Positions 18,477-25,336 of a stretch of DNA of 33,148 bases are shown here, piece after piece. Source of the DNA: an uncultured Gammaproteobacteria bacterium (GTDB lineage: Bacteria; Pseudomonadota; Gammaproteobacteria; Steroidobacterales; Rariloculaceae); assembly GCA_913041665.1 (NCBI GenBank), contig CAJWKT010000015.1, forward strand, positions 1 to 33,148, in the 5' to 3' direction. How positions within the stretch are numbered: position 1 is the first letter of the stretch; each line of letters begins with the position of its first letter. A program made the translations under genes and the position numbers. The notes beneath the pieces are model-generated. The model did not search any database, was not told where the DNA came from, and saw only the letters and a program-made list of their open reading frames with translations.

Positions 18477-19532
18477 ATGTACACCCAAAAAATAGGTGTA
18501 TTAGCAATATTAGGGATCTTACCGATGGTGTCGTCGGCCCACCATAACGTCGGAGCAAACTTTGATCCGAGCACTACAAAGGAACTCGAAGGTGAAATCA
18601 CTAACATACTCTGGCGAAATCCACATATAGCCTTCACCCTTGGGGTTAAAGACAATACCGGCAGACAGACCGAATGGAACATAGAAACCCATTCTTTGAG
18701 CATTATGCGGCGGATGGACGTCGCCGAACCGTTTGTTGCAGTTGGAGATACGGTGAAGGTAGCTGGCTGGCCAGCACGGCGTGACCAAGGAATGTTTGCT
18801 AATAATATGCTTCTTCCTAGCGGAGAAGAATTCGTTTTTACCTTCTCCCCAAAACCCGCAGATCTTCGATGGTCAGATCGGTTATGGGGAACTAATGAAC
18901 GATGGTTCGCGGAGGGCGGTAACACATCAGCATCGGAGCGTGGCATTTTCCGAATCTGGAGTACCACATTTTCCGCCAAAGCACAGGCCGTACCTAGTGA
19001 AGCTGCACGCACTGGATTCTTGAACCTGCGAGACTACCCGCTCACGACTGAAGCGCGTGCACTACAAAAAACGTTTGACCCAATAACAGATGATCCACTC
19101 CTTAACTGCGGACTGAAAGGTATGCCTGGGATCATGAACAATCCATATCCCATGGAATTTGTGGATCGCGGAGACACAATCGAGATGCGCATAGAAGAGT
19201 ACGATACCATCCGGATAATCCATATGAACGACCAAACCGTTCTGGAGCCGGAACCCTCAATCTATGGCCATTCTACGGGATACTGGGACGATGAGACCTT
19301 AGTCGTACAAACATCGCATAACAACTGGGGACATTTTCAAGGCAGAGGCATTCGAACCAGCAGTGATATCAGTTTCATAGAGCAATTCACACCTACACGG
19401 GATGGAAGTAGGCTTGAATATCAATTAATAGTTGCGGACCCGGCTACGTTTACCGAACCGGTAGAACTTAAAAAGGCCTGGGTCTGGTTACCCGATGTTA
19501 CGGTTGAGCCATACAACTGCATAACAGACTAA
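18477..19532 (+). CDS. Exported fusion protein: DUF6152-like domain plus GYSTGHWEG-type domain
   Basis: A 351-residue exported protein. I chose the ATG at 18477 (MYTQKIGVLAIL...) because GAGGTG lies 6 nt upstream and a signal peptide follows; the track start at 18276 would run into the divergent gene. Signal peptide residues 1-21 end 'VSSA|HHN'. Residues 22-115 match the DUF6152-like protein: 'HHNVGANFD', 'WRNPHIAFTLGV', 'TEWNIET', 'VGDTVKVAG'. Residues about 153-351 match the second family: 'RGIFRIW', 'NCGLKGMPGIMNNPYPMEF', 'IYGHSTGYWDDETLVVQT', and a final 'EPYNC'. It is thus a natural fusion of the two separate genes on the opposite strand. A 178-base intergenic region lies between the divergent starts. 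Function is unknown; an exported two-domain unit is the safe statement. Confidence 0.78.
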   Translation: MYTQKIGVLAILGILPMVSSAHHNVGANFDPSTTKELEGEITNILWRNPHIAFTLGVKDNTGRQTEWNIETHSLSIMRRMDVAEPFVAVGDTVKVAGWPARRDQGMFANNMLLPSGEEFVFTFSPKPADLRWSDRLWGTNERWFAEGGNTSASERGIFRIWSTTFSAKAQAVPSEAARTGFLNLRDYPLTTEARALQKTFDPITDDPLLNCGLKGMPGIMNNPYPMEFVDRGDTIEMRIEEYDTIRIIHMNDQTVLEPEPSIYGHSTGYWDDETLVVQTSHNNWGHFQGRGIRTSSDISFIEQFTPTRDGSRLEYQLIVADPATFTEPVELKKAWVWLPDVTVEPYNCITD

Positions 19533-19647
19533 TAATTTTTTGTTCATTCGCCTAATCTGCGGAGTTCTGGGCAGCCCCCGTTAATTTTTGGATGTCTAAT
19601 AAGATTTTTCAAACTCACAACAGTTTTCATAGCTTTTTGTTTTTAAT

Positions 19648-20259
19648 CTACTTGATGGTGTCTCGAACAACACCTACAACTACACCCTCGATGGTCATAG
19701 CTTTCTCTCGAAGATCGATATGAATGGGGCTAAACTCAGGGTTCTCTGGCAAAAGCCAGACTTGATGGCCCTCTTGGCGGTAACGCTTGACGGTTACCTC
19801 TTCTTCCAAACGCACCACCACGATTTGCCGATTTCTTACCTCTGGTGAGCGATGTACTGCTACCAAATCTCCATCCAATATGCCCGCATCCCGCATACTC
19901 ATACCATGTACACGAAGCAAAAAATGAGGATCTGATTTAAACAATTGGGGGTCAATTTGATAGTAATCTTCAATATGCTGCTCCGCTAACAGCGGTTCGC
20001 CTGCAGCAACCCGCCCTATTAACGGCAACCCTAACTGATCCCTTAACGAATCCTTGAGCCGAATGCCCCGAGAAGTACCAGGGAGAAGCTCAATCATCCC
20101 CTTGCGCTCTAAAGCTCGTAAATGTTCTTCGGCTGCATTTGCCGAACGAAAACCCAACTGCTCAGCAATCTCGGCACGCGTAGGTGGCATGCCAGTTTCA
20201 CGAATAACTCTTTGAATTAAAAAAAGAACCTCTCCTTGTCGAGAAGTTAAGCTATGCAT
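19648..20259 (-). CDS. lexA: SOS-response transcriptional repressor LexA
   Basis: Represses DNA-damage genes and cleaves itself when stimulated by RecA filaments. The 203-residue protein has a winged helix-turn-helix DNA-binding domain ('[31 protein letters not shown]'), the cleavage site Ala86-Gly87 ('GRVAAGEPL'), catalytic Ser121 ('HGMSMRDAG') and Lys158 ('VTVKRY'). The Ser-Lys spacing of 37 is the same as in E. coli LexA (Ser119/Lys156). It is transcribed alone from a promoter overlapped by SOS boxes, consistent with autoregulation. No sulA-like gene follows it. Confidence 0.98.
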   Translation of the reverse strand: MHSLTSRQGEVLFLIQRVIRETGMPPTRAEIAEQLGFRSANAAEEHLRALERKGMIELLPGTSRGIRLKDSLRDQLGLPLIGRVAAGEPLLAEQHIEDYYQIDPQLFKSDPHFLLRVHGMSMRDAGILDGDLVAVHRSPEVRNRQIVVVRLEEEVTVKRYRQEGHQVWLLPENPEFSPIHIDLREKAMTIEGVVVGVVRDTIK

Positions 20260-20268
20260 TGCAATTAC

Positions 20269-20284
20269 CTGTATATATAAACAT
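20269..20284. promoter_or_regulatory. LexA (SOS) box, start-proximal
   Basis: CTGTATATATAAACAT matches the gammaproteobacterial consensus CTGT-N8-ACAG with the AT-rich core and one mismatch at the last base. It lies 10-25 nt upstream of the lexA ATG. Confidence 0.65.
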
Positions 20285-20287
20285 ATA

Positions 20288-20303
20288 CTGATATTATATA
20301 CAG
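20288..20303. promoter_or_regulatory. LexA (SOS) box, promoter-distal
   Basis: CTGATATTATATACAG matches CTGT-N8-ACAG with one mismatch (A for T in the fourth base). It covers the -10 element of the lexA promoter, so LexA binding would block RNA polymerase. It lies three bases from the start-proximal box, giving a tandem pair. Confidence 0.75.
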
Positions 20304-20320
20304 TTGTTTATACAAGTCAA
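20293..20320 (-). promoter_or_regulatory. Sigma-70 promoter of lexA
   Basis: On the minus strand TTGACT is followed by a 16-nt spacer and a perfect TATAAT. The -10 lies inside the distal LexA box, as expected for an autorepressed SOS promoter. Confidence 0.7.
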
Positions 20321-20499
20321 AATATGACTACCACTTCCCGTAATTAAGGATGCAGATTTATAAAATCAGCCCCCTCGCCGCAACTTTTTAGTTCTGTGCC
20401 AAAAATTTATTGCTAAACCTAACCAAATACCATCTGCGTCCTAATAAAATTTTGAAAATAATTAAATCGCACAGAACAAGGACTTTGTTTTTCTTTTAA

Positions 20500-20528
20500 T
20501 TGCAGTAGCGTGCGCTTTAGGAAATAAT
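20500..20528 (+). promoter_or_regulatory. Probable promoter of the OprI-like lipoprotein gene
   Basis: TTGCAG, a 17-nt spacer and AATAAT lie about 36 nt before the ATG at 20565, leaving room for a short leader carrying AGAGGA as ribosome-binding site. The rest of the gap 20321-20499 is AT-rich and I see no gene or strong structure in it. Confidence 0.4.
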
Positions 20529-20564
20529 TGCCCCTATTCTGTTATTCAGCCAGAGGAAAAACTA

Positions 20565-20849
20565 ATGACCACGAAACTTCGGCTAAGCGTATTCTTCGCT
20601 GTTTTGGTTACTGCTGCCGGTTGTGCAACTATTACTGCGGAGGATCTCAACGCAGTTCGAACAATCGCGCAAAACGCCCAAAGTGCGGCAAGTGACGCCC
20701 AGCGCCAAGCGGGCGAGGCTCGCCAGATGGCCTCGGGAGCTCAAAGCACTGCAAACCAAGCGCTATCTGCGGCTAATGCTGCCCAAGCCTGTTGCGATGC
20801 GACTAACGAGAAAGTTGATCGTATGTTCGAGCAATCCCTATCTAAATAA
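20565..20849 (+). CDS. OprI/Lpp-like major outer-membrane lipoprotein (alanine-zipper)
   Basis: A 94-residue lipoprotein. The signal peptide ends in a lipobox ('VTAAGC', modified Cys about residue 20), so the mature protein is acylated and, with no Asp at +2, should be sent to the outer membrane by the Lol system. The rest is one long Ala-rich helix with heptad-like spacing ('AQNAQSAASDAQRQAGEARQ'), like the alanine-zipper lipoprotein family that includes Pseudomonas OprI. The C-terminal part 'ATNEKVDRMFEQSLSK' resembles the OprI end and finishes with Lys, the residue through which Lpp is cross-linked to peptidoglycan. Unusual are two adjacent cysteines ('QACCDAT') in the helix. It has its own promoter and a terminator, as expected for an abundant product, and is convergent with an L,D-transpeptidase gene. 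Confidence 0.88.
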   Translation: MTTKLRLSVFFAVLVTAAGCATITAEDLNAVRTIAQNAQSAASDAQRQAGEARQMASGAQSTANQALSAANAAQACCDATNEKVDRMFEQSLSK

Positions 20850-20868
20850 AGGGTTGAGAAATTATGTG

Positions 20869-20901
20869 GCGCCGATGCCGTTGGTGTCGGCGGCTTTTTT
20901 T
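20869..20901 (+). terminator. Intrinsic terminator after the lipoprotein gene
   Basis: GCCGATGCC and GGTGTCGGC pair around a GTT loop (with two wobble pairs), followed by GGCTTTTTTT. It lies about 20 nt past the lipoprotein stop, as expected for a short monocistronic mRNA. Confidence 0.75.
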
Positions 20902-20928
20902 GCTCCCTAAATCGCAATCTACTCAAAA

Positions 20929-21858
20929 CTAGTGCAGCGAAGTGGTTGCTTCCAGAGATACGAACTCCGGCGTCCCAAGGCCGCGCTCGGCCACCAGCTC
21001 TGCTAGACGCCAACTGAACATCCCCGCTTTGCGTTTCTCAGTAGCTAGAACGTAAGCGCGGGTCAATGCCGTCATTGTCCGGCCGTTATTTAATTTCTCA
21101 TTTAGCGGTGGGTGTGCCTCCAAATAAAAACCGCCTTCTACCCACCCGATTTTGTATGGCTGATTCACAATGTAAACCGGTGTTCCGATTGCTACACGGC
21201 CAAATAAGGCCTCAATGTCTTCAGGAAACATTCGGATACATCCGTGAGTGACTCGCATACCAACCCCGGAGGGCTTATTAGTTCCGTGTATTAAATAACC
21301 CGGTAACGAAAGCCTTAGCGCATGATCACCCAAAGGGTTGTCAGGCCCCGGTGGTACAGCTCTAGCCAAGGAACGGCCATCTAGTGCATATTCCTTGCGA
21401 ATGGACTCTGGGGGGTACCAAATGGGCTTTAGCGCCTTACTTTGAATGTGACTAGTACCCAAAGGGGTTCCCCAATCCATGCGGCCAATGCTGATTGGAT
21501 GCGTTATCACCAAACCAGGGCTGTCTTCCGGAAAATAATAGAGTCTAAGCTCAGGCAAGTTGATCACGATGCCATGCTGAGATGCATAGGGAAGTACGAA
21601 GCGCGTAGGGAGAACAATATCAGTACCTTCTCCCGGCAACCAAGGATTAACGCTTGGGTTGGCCAGTACTAACTCTTGGTAACCGAGATTATAATGACGA
21701 GCGATCTTTATGAAGGTGTCTTCGTGCCGGGCCTTAATAACCTGAATTTCACCAACCAGTCCGCTCACCCCTACGATCTCTAGTTCCCTGCCCGGCGCAG
21801 AGGTGACTGAACCCAATACTGAGACGACTAATAAGACTTTAAATCCCACAAACCTCAT
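20929..21858 (-). CDS. L,D-transpeptidase (ErfK/YbiS type) with LysM domain
   Basis: Periplasmic L,D-transpeptidase of 309 residues. Members of the ErfK/YbiS/YcfS group either attach Lpp-type lipoproteins to meso-diaminopimelate of peptidoglycan or make 3-3 cross-links. The signal peptide ends near 'SVTSAPG'. A LysM-like motif follows ('HEDTFIKIARHYNLGYQELVLANPSVNPWLPG'), then the YkuD domain with 'YLIHGTNKPSGVGMRVTHGCIRM', which contains the catalytic His and the HGCIR Cys. After it come 'GTPVYIVNQPYKIGW' and a C-terminal extension, the usual layout of ErfK-type enzymes. It lies next to the OprI-like lipoprotein gene, which ends in Lys and is a plausible substrate; this pairing is inference. 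It begins 43 nt after the fabH stop. Confidence 0.93.
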   Translation of the reverse strand: MRFVGFKVLLVVSVLGSVTSAPGRELEIVGVSGLVGEIQVIKARHEDTFIKIARHYNLGYQELVLANPSVNPWLPGEGTDIVLPTRFVLPYASQHGIVINLPELRLYYFPEDSPGLVITHPISIGRMDWGTPLGTSHIQSKALKPIWYPPESIRKEYALDGRSLARAVPPGPDNPLGDHALRLSLPGYLIHGTNKPSGVGMRVTHGCIRMFPEDIEALFGRVAIGTPVYIVNQPYKIGWVEGGFYLEAHPPLNEKLNNGRTMTALTRAYVLATEKRKAGMFSWRLAELVAERGLGTPEFVSLEATTSLH

Positions 21859-21901
21859 AGCTTTAAACCACCACCATACCTAGTCAATCATCTCCCAAAC
21901 C

Positions 21902-22861
21902 CTAAAATCGCACCAAATTAGCGCCCCACGTAAAACCTCCGCCAAAAGCCTCAAGTAACAACAAATGCCCACGCTGAATCCTGCCGTCCCTGATTGCTGT
22001 ATCCAACGCCATAGGTACCGAAGCGGCTGAAGTATTGCCATGATCCTGGACCGTCAGAACGACTCGCTCCATTGGCATATCTAAGCGCCTAGCAGTGGCC
22101 TGAATAATCCGAAAGTTAGCCTGATGAGGAACTAGCCAATCGATTGCATCTTTCGTCAGCTGATTCTCCTCAAGTATCTCATCCACAATACTCCCCAAGG
22201 TCTTGACTGCAAGCTTGAATACCTCATTGCCCTTCATCTGAATAGTTGGAGACTTACCTTCATTTTCAGTGTCTGTAATCCCTGTCGATGCGCGTAGCAG
22301 ATCGCCACGACTGCCGTCTGCAGCAAGCTTTGAGCCGATAATGCCTGGTTTATCCCCTTTTTCTAAAACTACCGCTCCTGCGCCATCACCAAAAAGTACA
22401 CACGTTTCCCTGTCGGTCCAATCGACTATGCGAGACATGCACTCCGCTCCTATGACAAGAGCACGGCTCGCTTGTCCGCTTCGAATAAAATGATCGGCAA
22501 TGTTTAGGGCATACACAAAACCCGAGCAAGCGGCCTCTAAAGAAAAAGCGGCCATGCCCTTAATGCCCAGCTTCTTCTGAACGAGGCAAGCCACATTAGG
22601 GAAAATCAAATCAGGAGTTGCAGTACCGACAAGAATTAAATCGATGTCATGAGGAGATAAGCCAGCATCATCGATTGCCACACGTGCTGCTTCGTAGGCT
22701 AAATCGCTAGTGGCCTGATTTTCTGCTGCTATATGGCGTCTTTTTATGCCCGTGCGAGATTGAATCCACTCATCTGAAGTATCTAATGTTTTTTCCAAAT
22801 CGAGATTACTCAAAACTCGATCGGGAAGATACTTTCCTGTACCAATTATGCGGGAATACAT
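21902..22861 (-). CDS. fabH: 3-oxoacyl-[acyl-carrier-protein] synthase III (FabH)
   Basis: Starts fatty-acid synthesis by condensing acetyl-CoA with malonyl-ACP. The 319-residue protein has the catalytic triad in its usual contexts: Cys112 in 'EAACSGFVYALN', His in 'VPHQANFRI', Asn in 'DHGNTSAASVPMAL'. The N-terminus 'MYSRIIGTGKYLPDRVLSN' and 'TSDEWIQSRTGIKRRH' are classic FabH. It starts 2 nt after plsX. In E. coli fabD, fabG and acpP follow; here an L,D-transpeptidase gene follows instead. Confidence 0.98.
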   Translation of the reverse strand: MYSRIIGTGKYLPDRVLSNLDLEKTLDTSDEWIQSRTGIKRRHIAAENQATSDLAYEAARVAIDDAGLSPHDIDLILVGTATPDLIFPNVACLVQKKLGIKGMAAFSLEAACSGFVYALNIADHFIRSGQASRALVIGAECMSRIVDWTDRETCVLFGDGAGAVVLEKGDKPGIIGSKLAADGSRGDLLRASTGITDTENEGKSPTIQMKGNEVFKLAVKTLGSIVDEILEENQLTKDAIDWLVPHQANFRIIQATARRLDMPMERVVLTVQDHGNTSAASVPMALDTAIRDGRIQRGHLLLLEAFGGGFTWGANLVRF

Positions 22862-22863
22862 AC

Positions 22864-23874
22864 TTAGATCATACCTTCGATCAACTTTCCTATTTGTCCT
22901 GGCACGCCCTTGCGCGCCTCCACAATTGCTGTATTGACAGCTGTTTCAAATGCAAATTTATCTGCACCTCCGTGGCTTTTAATGACTACGCCGGTTAACC
23001 CAACGAGGCTTGCTCCATTGTATCGCCTTGTATCAAGTCTCGCGCGAATAGCCTCGAGTGCATTATGTGCAAAAATTCCCTCTAGTTTCCGCACCACGTT
23101 TTTCTGAAATTCCTCTCGCAAGAAAGTTGCAAATACATTTGCGACCCCCTCCATGGTTTTGATTGCAACATTACCCACAAAACCATCAGTGACCACGACA
23201 TCAGCCTTGCCATAAAAAACGTTATTGCCCTCTACGAATCCCACATAATTGAGGCTACTTGCAGATAGCAAGTCACCCGCTTCTCTGATTATTTCATTTC
23301 CCTTGATATCTTCCTCACCGATATTTAGCAAGCCAACGCGGGGCTGCTCTATATCAAGCATATATCCCGCTACCACTGATCCCATGAGAGCAAATTGGAA
23401 TAGTTGTGGCGACGTACATCCTACATTCGCACCAAGATCCAACATGAAAATAGGACCCTGTAACCCCGGCACTGCAGATATAATAGCCGGGCGGTCGATC
23501 CCTGGCAGTGTTTTGAGTACATGCCTTGCAGTTGCCATCAATGCACCCGTATTACCAGAGCTCACGCAGGCATCTGCGAGACCATCCTTGACTAACTCCA
23601 GGGATACCCGAAGGGAAGAGTTTTTCTTTTTCCTTAAGGCCTCTGCGGGATGCTCATCCATCTCGACCACTTCCCTAGCCGCCCGAAAACTCAGTCTGCC
23701 CCCAGTTTTATTGCCAGCCTGATGACGCGCGCTTTCAAGAACATCCGGCAATCCAACCAATATAAGATTGACCGAGTCGTCCTTCTCCAGGATCGCCCTG
23801 GCAGCTGAAATCACAGTCTCGGGGCCTAGATCGCCTCCCATAGCGTCCAAGGCAATTGTGACCTTGTGGTTCAT
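22864..23874 (-). CDS. plsX: Phosphate acyltransferase PlsX
   Basis: Converts acyl-ACP to acyl-phosphate for phospholipid synthesis. I used the ATG at 23874 (MNHKVTIALDAMGGD...) because it reproduces the family N-terminus; the ORF track adds 15 residues from 23919. The product is 336 residues. Motifs include 'IALDAMGGDLGPE', 'SSLRVSLELVKDGLADACVSSGNTGALMATA', 'MLDLGANVGC', 'GLLNIGEEDIKGNE', 'VEGNNVFYGKADVVVTDGFVGNV' and 'VGLTGVVIKSHGGAD'. No strong ribosome-binding site precedes either start. It sits in yceD-rpmF-plsX-fabH, a conserved link between envelope lipid synthesis and ribosomal protein L32. Confidence 0.96.
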   Translation of the reverse strand: MNHKVTIALDAMGGDLGPETVISAARAILEKDDSVNLILVGLPDVLESARHQAGNKTGGRLSFRAAREVVEMDEHPAEALRKKKNSSLRVSLELVKDGLADACVSSGNTGALMATARHVLKTLPGIDRPAIISAVPGLQGPIFMLDLGANVGCTSPQLFQFALMGSVVAGYMLDIEQPRVGLLNIGEEDIKGNEIIREAGDLLSASSLNYVGFVEGNNVFYGKADVVVTDGFVGNVAIKTMEGVANVFATFLREEFQKNVVRKLEGIFAHNALEAIRARLDTRRYNGASLVGLTGVVIKSHGGADKFAFETAVNTAIVEARKGVPGQIGKLIEGMI

Positions 23875-23938
23875 TGAAATAATCTTGGGCAAGGAAAGCC
23901 GCGGGATGACGCACCCCATGACTTAAGAAATCGACGCC

Positions 23939-24148
23939 TTAGCCCTGCTGCTCCTGGTCCTGATCCTGATCCTGATCTGGAACATCAAAAACTTTTTTCC
24001 CCCGATAATAGCCGTCAGCAGACACATGATGACGAAGATGGGTAGTGCCTGTAGTCGGATCTTCTGACAGAGTCGGGCGCTTAAGAGAATCGTGTGAGCG
24101 GCGCATATCTCTCCTAGAGGATGTCTTACGCCTTTGCTGAACGGCCAT
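23939..24148 (-). CDS. rpmF: 50S ribosomal protein L32 with a DQ-repeat tail
   Basis: A 69-residue L32. The core '[22 protein letters not shown]' and '[17 protein letters not shown]' are typical of gammaproteobacterial L32 (57 residues in E. coli). The extra C-terminal part '[13 protein letters not shown]' is an acidic, low-complexity tail encoded by a tandem hexanucleotide repeat. No zinc-binding cysteines are present, so this is the Cys-less form. Its ATG overlaps the stop of yceD by one base. Confidence 0.97.
   Translation of the reverse strand: MAVQQRRKTSSRRDMRRSHDSLKRPTLSEDPTTGTTHLRHHVSADGYYRGKKVFDVPDQDQDQDQEQQG
23952..23977. repeat. Short tandem hexanucleotide repeat in the 3' end of rpmF
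   Basis: About four copies of a (A/G)TCCTG-type hexamer in a row (read on the plus strand), encoding the DQDQDQ tail of L32 on the minus strand. A change of one unit would add or remove two residues without a frameshift. Confidence 0.75.
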
Positions 24149-24678
24149 TACTTAATTACTCCTAGATTATTTTCTGCGACAAGCGAAGTCTGGGGTTGGG
24201 TAGTTAAGCAATCCACAGAATTCTTTAGACGTTTTATTAGACTACCGCACCTATCTTCCGGAAAATGCACCGGGGCAAGTGGCACCGATACGATTAACTC
24301 ATCTTCTATTAATGCAGATGGGCTAAAGCGATCATCTGGTAGCATTAGCAACTCATAATCATTGACTTTACTCGGCCATGATGAACTAGATAGCTCCAGA
24401 GCTACCGAGGTATGTTCACAGATTTCTTGAGTAAATGGCTCCAAACACCTTTGGCACACTAGCTCAAGTTCTGTTTCATAGTCAAATTCGAGAGTCACGC
24501 AATTATCTCCCTGTTGGCTAAACACTATACTTGCTTTTACACTCCCGCTATACACATACAGAAGTTTGCGAAGACGAGTCAGTTGGCTCAATGCGATCTC
24601 GCCAGTGAGCCGTGCTTTGCGCTCGCCGAGCGCGCCCAAATCGCTGGCACTGTACCGATTATGCAACGAAATGAGCAT
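24148..24678 (-). CDS. yceD: YceD/DUF177 family protein
   Basis: A 176-residue DUF177 protein, the conserved gene upstream of rpmF in most bacteria. It is linked to 23S rRNA accumulation in some organisms, including plants. The diagnostic '[14 protein letters not shown]' CxxC motif is present, followed by an acidic '[29 protein letters not shown]' and the ending resembling 'RPSPFAVL..L'. It overlaps rpmF by one base (TAATG), consistent with coupled expression. It is divergent from maf across 53 bases. Confidence 0.93.
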   Translation of the reverse strand: MLISLHNRYSASDLGALGERKARLTGEIALSQLTRLRKLLYVYSGSVKASIVFSQQGDNCVTLEFDYETELELVCQRCLEPFTQEICEHTSVALELSSSSWPSKVNDYELLMLPDDRFSPSALIEDELIVSVPLAPVHFPEDRCGSLIKRLKNSVDCLTTQPQTSLVAENNLGVIK

Positions 24679-24731
24679 GGGCGACGAATGATAGAGATAA
24701 GAATTTCAGCTGTCAAAACGGGAGGTTACGG

Positions 24732-25316
24732 ATGCGCCGCTTAATTTTGGCCTCCGCCTCGCCGTATCGGCAAGCATTATTGCAGCGACTCGGGCTAGAT
24801 TTTGAGGTACAGCCATCCGGCCTAGACGAAACTGCTAAGCAAGGCGAGCAGCCAAAAGCTCTTGCCAAACGTCTAGCGAGCGAAAAAGCCCAACATATTC
24901 CTAGACTTAATGCGCTAATCATTGGAGCTGATCAGGTGGCAACCCTTGGAGAGGAGATACTACGCAAACCTGAGAATCACTTCACAGCACTCCAACAACT
25001 GGTGAGATGTCAGGGCAAAATGATCATGTTTTATACGGCGATTACCGTAATAGACCAGTCCTCAGATCAACATTGGGAAGCAGTAGATCAAACCGAAGTG
25101 CGTTTTCAAAATCTTGAGCGAGCACAATTAGATCAGTATTTAAAATTAGAAAAACCCTATGATTGCGCTGGAGGCTTTAGAGCAGAAGGATTGGGAATTT
25201 CTCTTTTAGAAACTATCAAATCTACAGACCCTACCGCACTGCTCGGCCTGCCACTGATATGGCTTATTGGCGTACTAAGAAAAACGGGCTTAGATCCCTT
25301 AGAGCCTATGTCCTAA
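24732..25316 (+). CDS. yceF: Maf-like nucleotide pyrophosphatase, YceF type (7-methyl-GTP pyrophosphatase)
   Basis: Maf-family housecleaning pyrophosphatase. The YceF branch hydrolyses m7GTP to m7GMP and pyrophosphate. The 194-residue protein begins 'MRRLILASASPYRQALLQRLGL', where 'SPYR' rather than 'SPRR' is the YceF-type signature. It continues with 'VDET'-like 'GLDETAKQGEQPKALAKRLASEKAQ', 'IIGADQV', 'FYTAITV', 'YDCAGGFRAEGLGISLLETIKSTDPTALLGLPLIWL'. A GGGAGG ribosome-binding site lies 7 nt before the ATG. It is divergent from yceD and convergent with rluC, as in E. coli. Confidence 0.95.
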   Translation: MRRLILASASPYRQALLQRLGLDFEVQPSGLDETAKQGEQPKALAKRLASEKAQHIPRLNALIIGADQVATLGEEILRKPENHFTALQQLVRCQGKMIMFYTAITVIDQSSDQHWEAVDQTEVRFQNLERAQLDQYLKLEKPYDCAGGFRAEGLGISLLETIKSTDPTALLGLPLIWLIGVLRKTGLDPLEPMS

Positions 25317-25336
25317 ATATAAATTCACATCCAGTA

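Noticed and set aside
23249-23722. 157-aa plus-strand ORF inside plsX
   Set aside because: Antisense shadow of plsX; Ser/Pro-rich without motifs.
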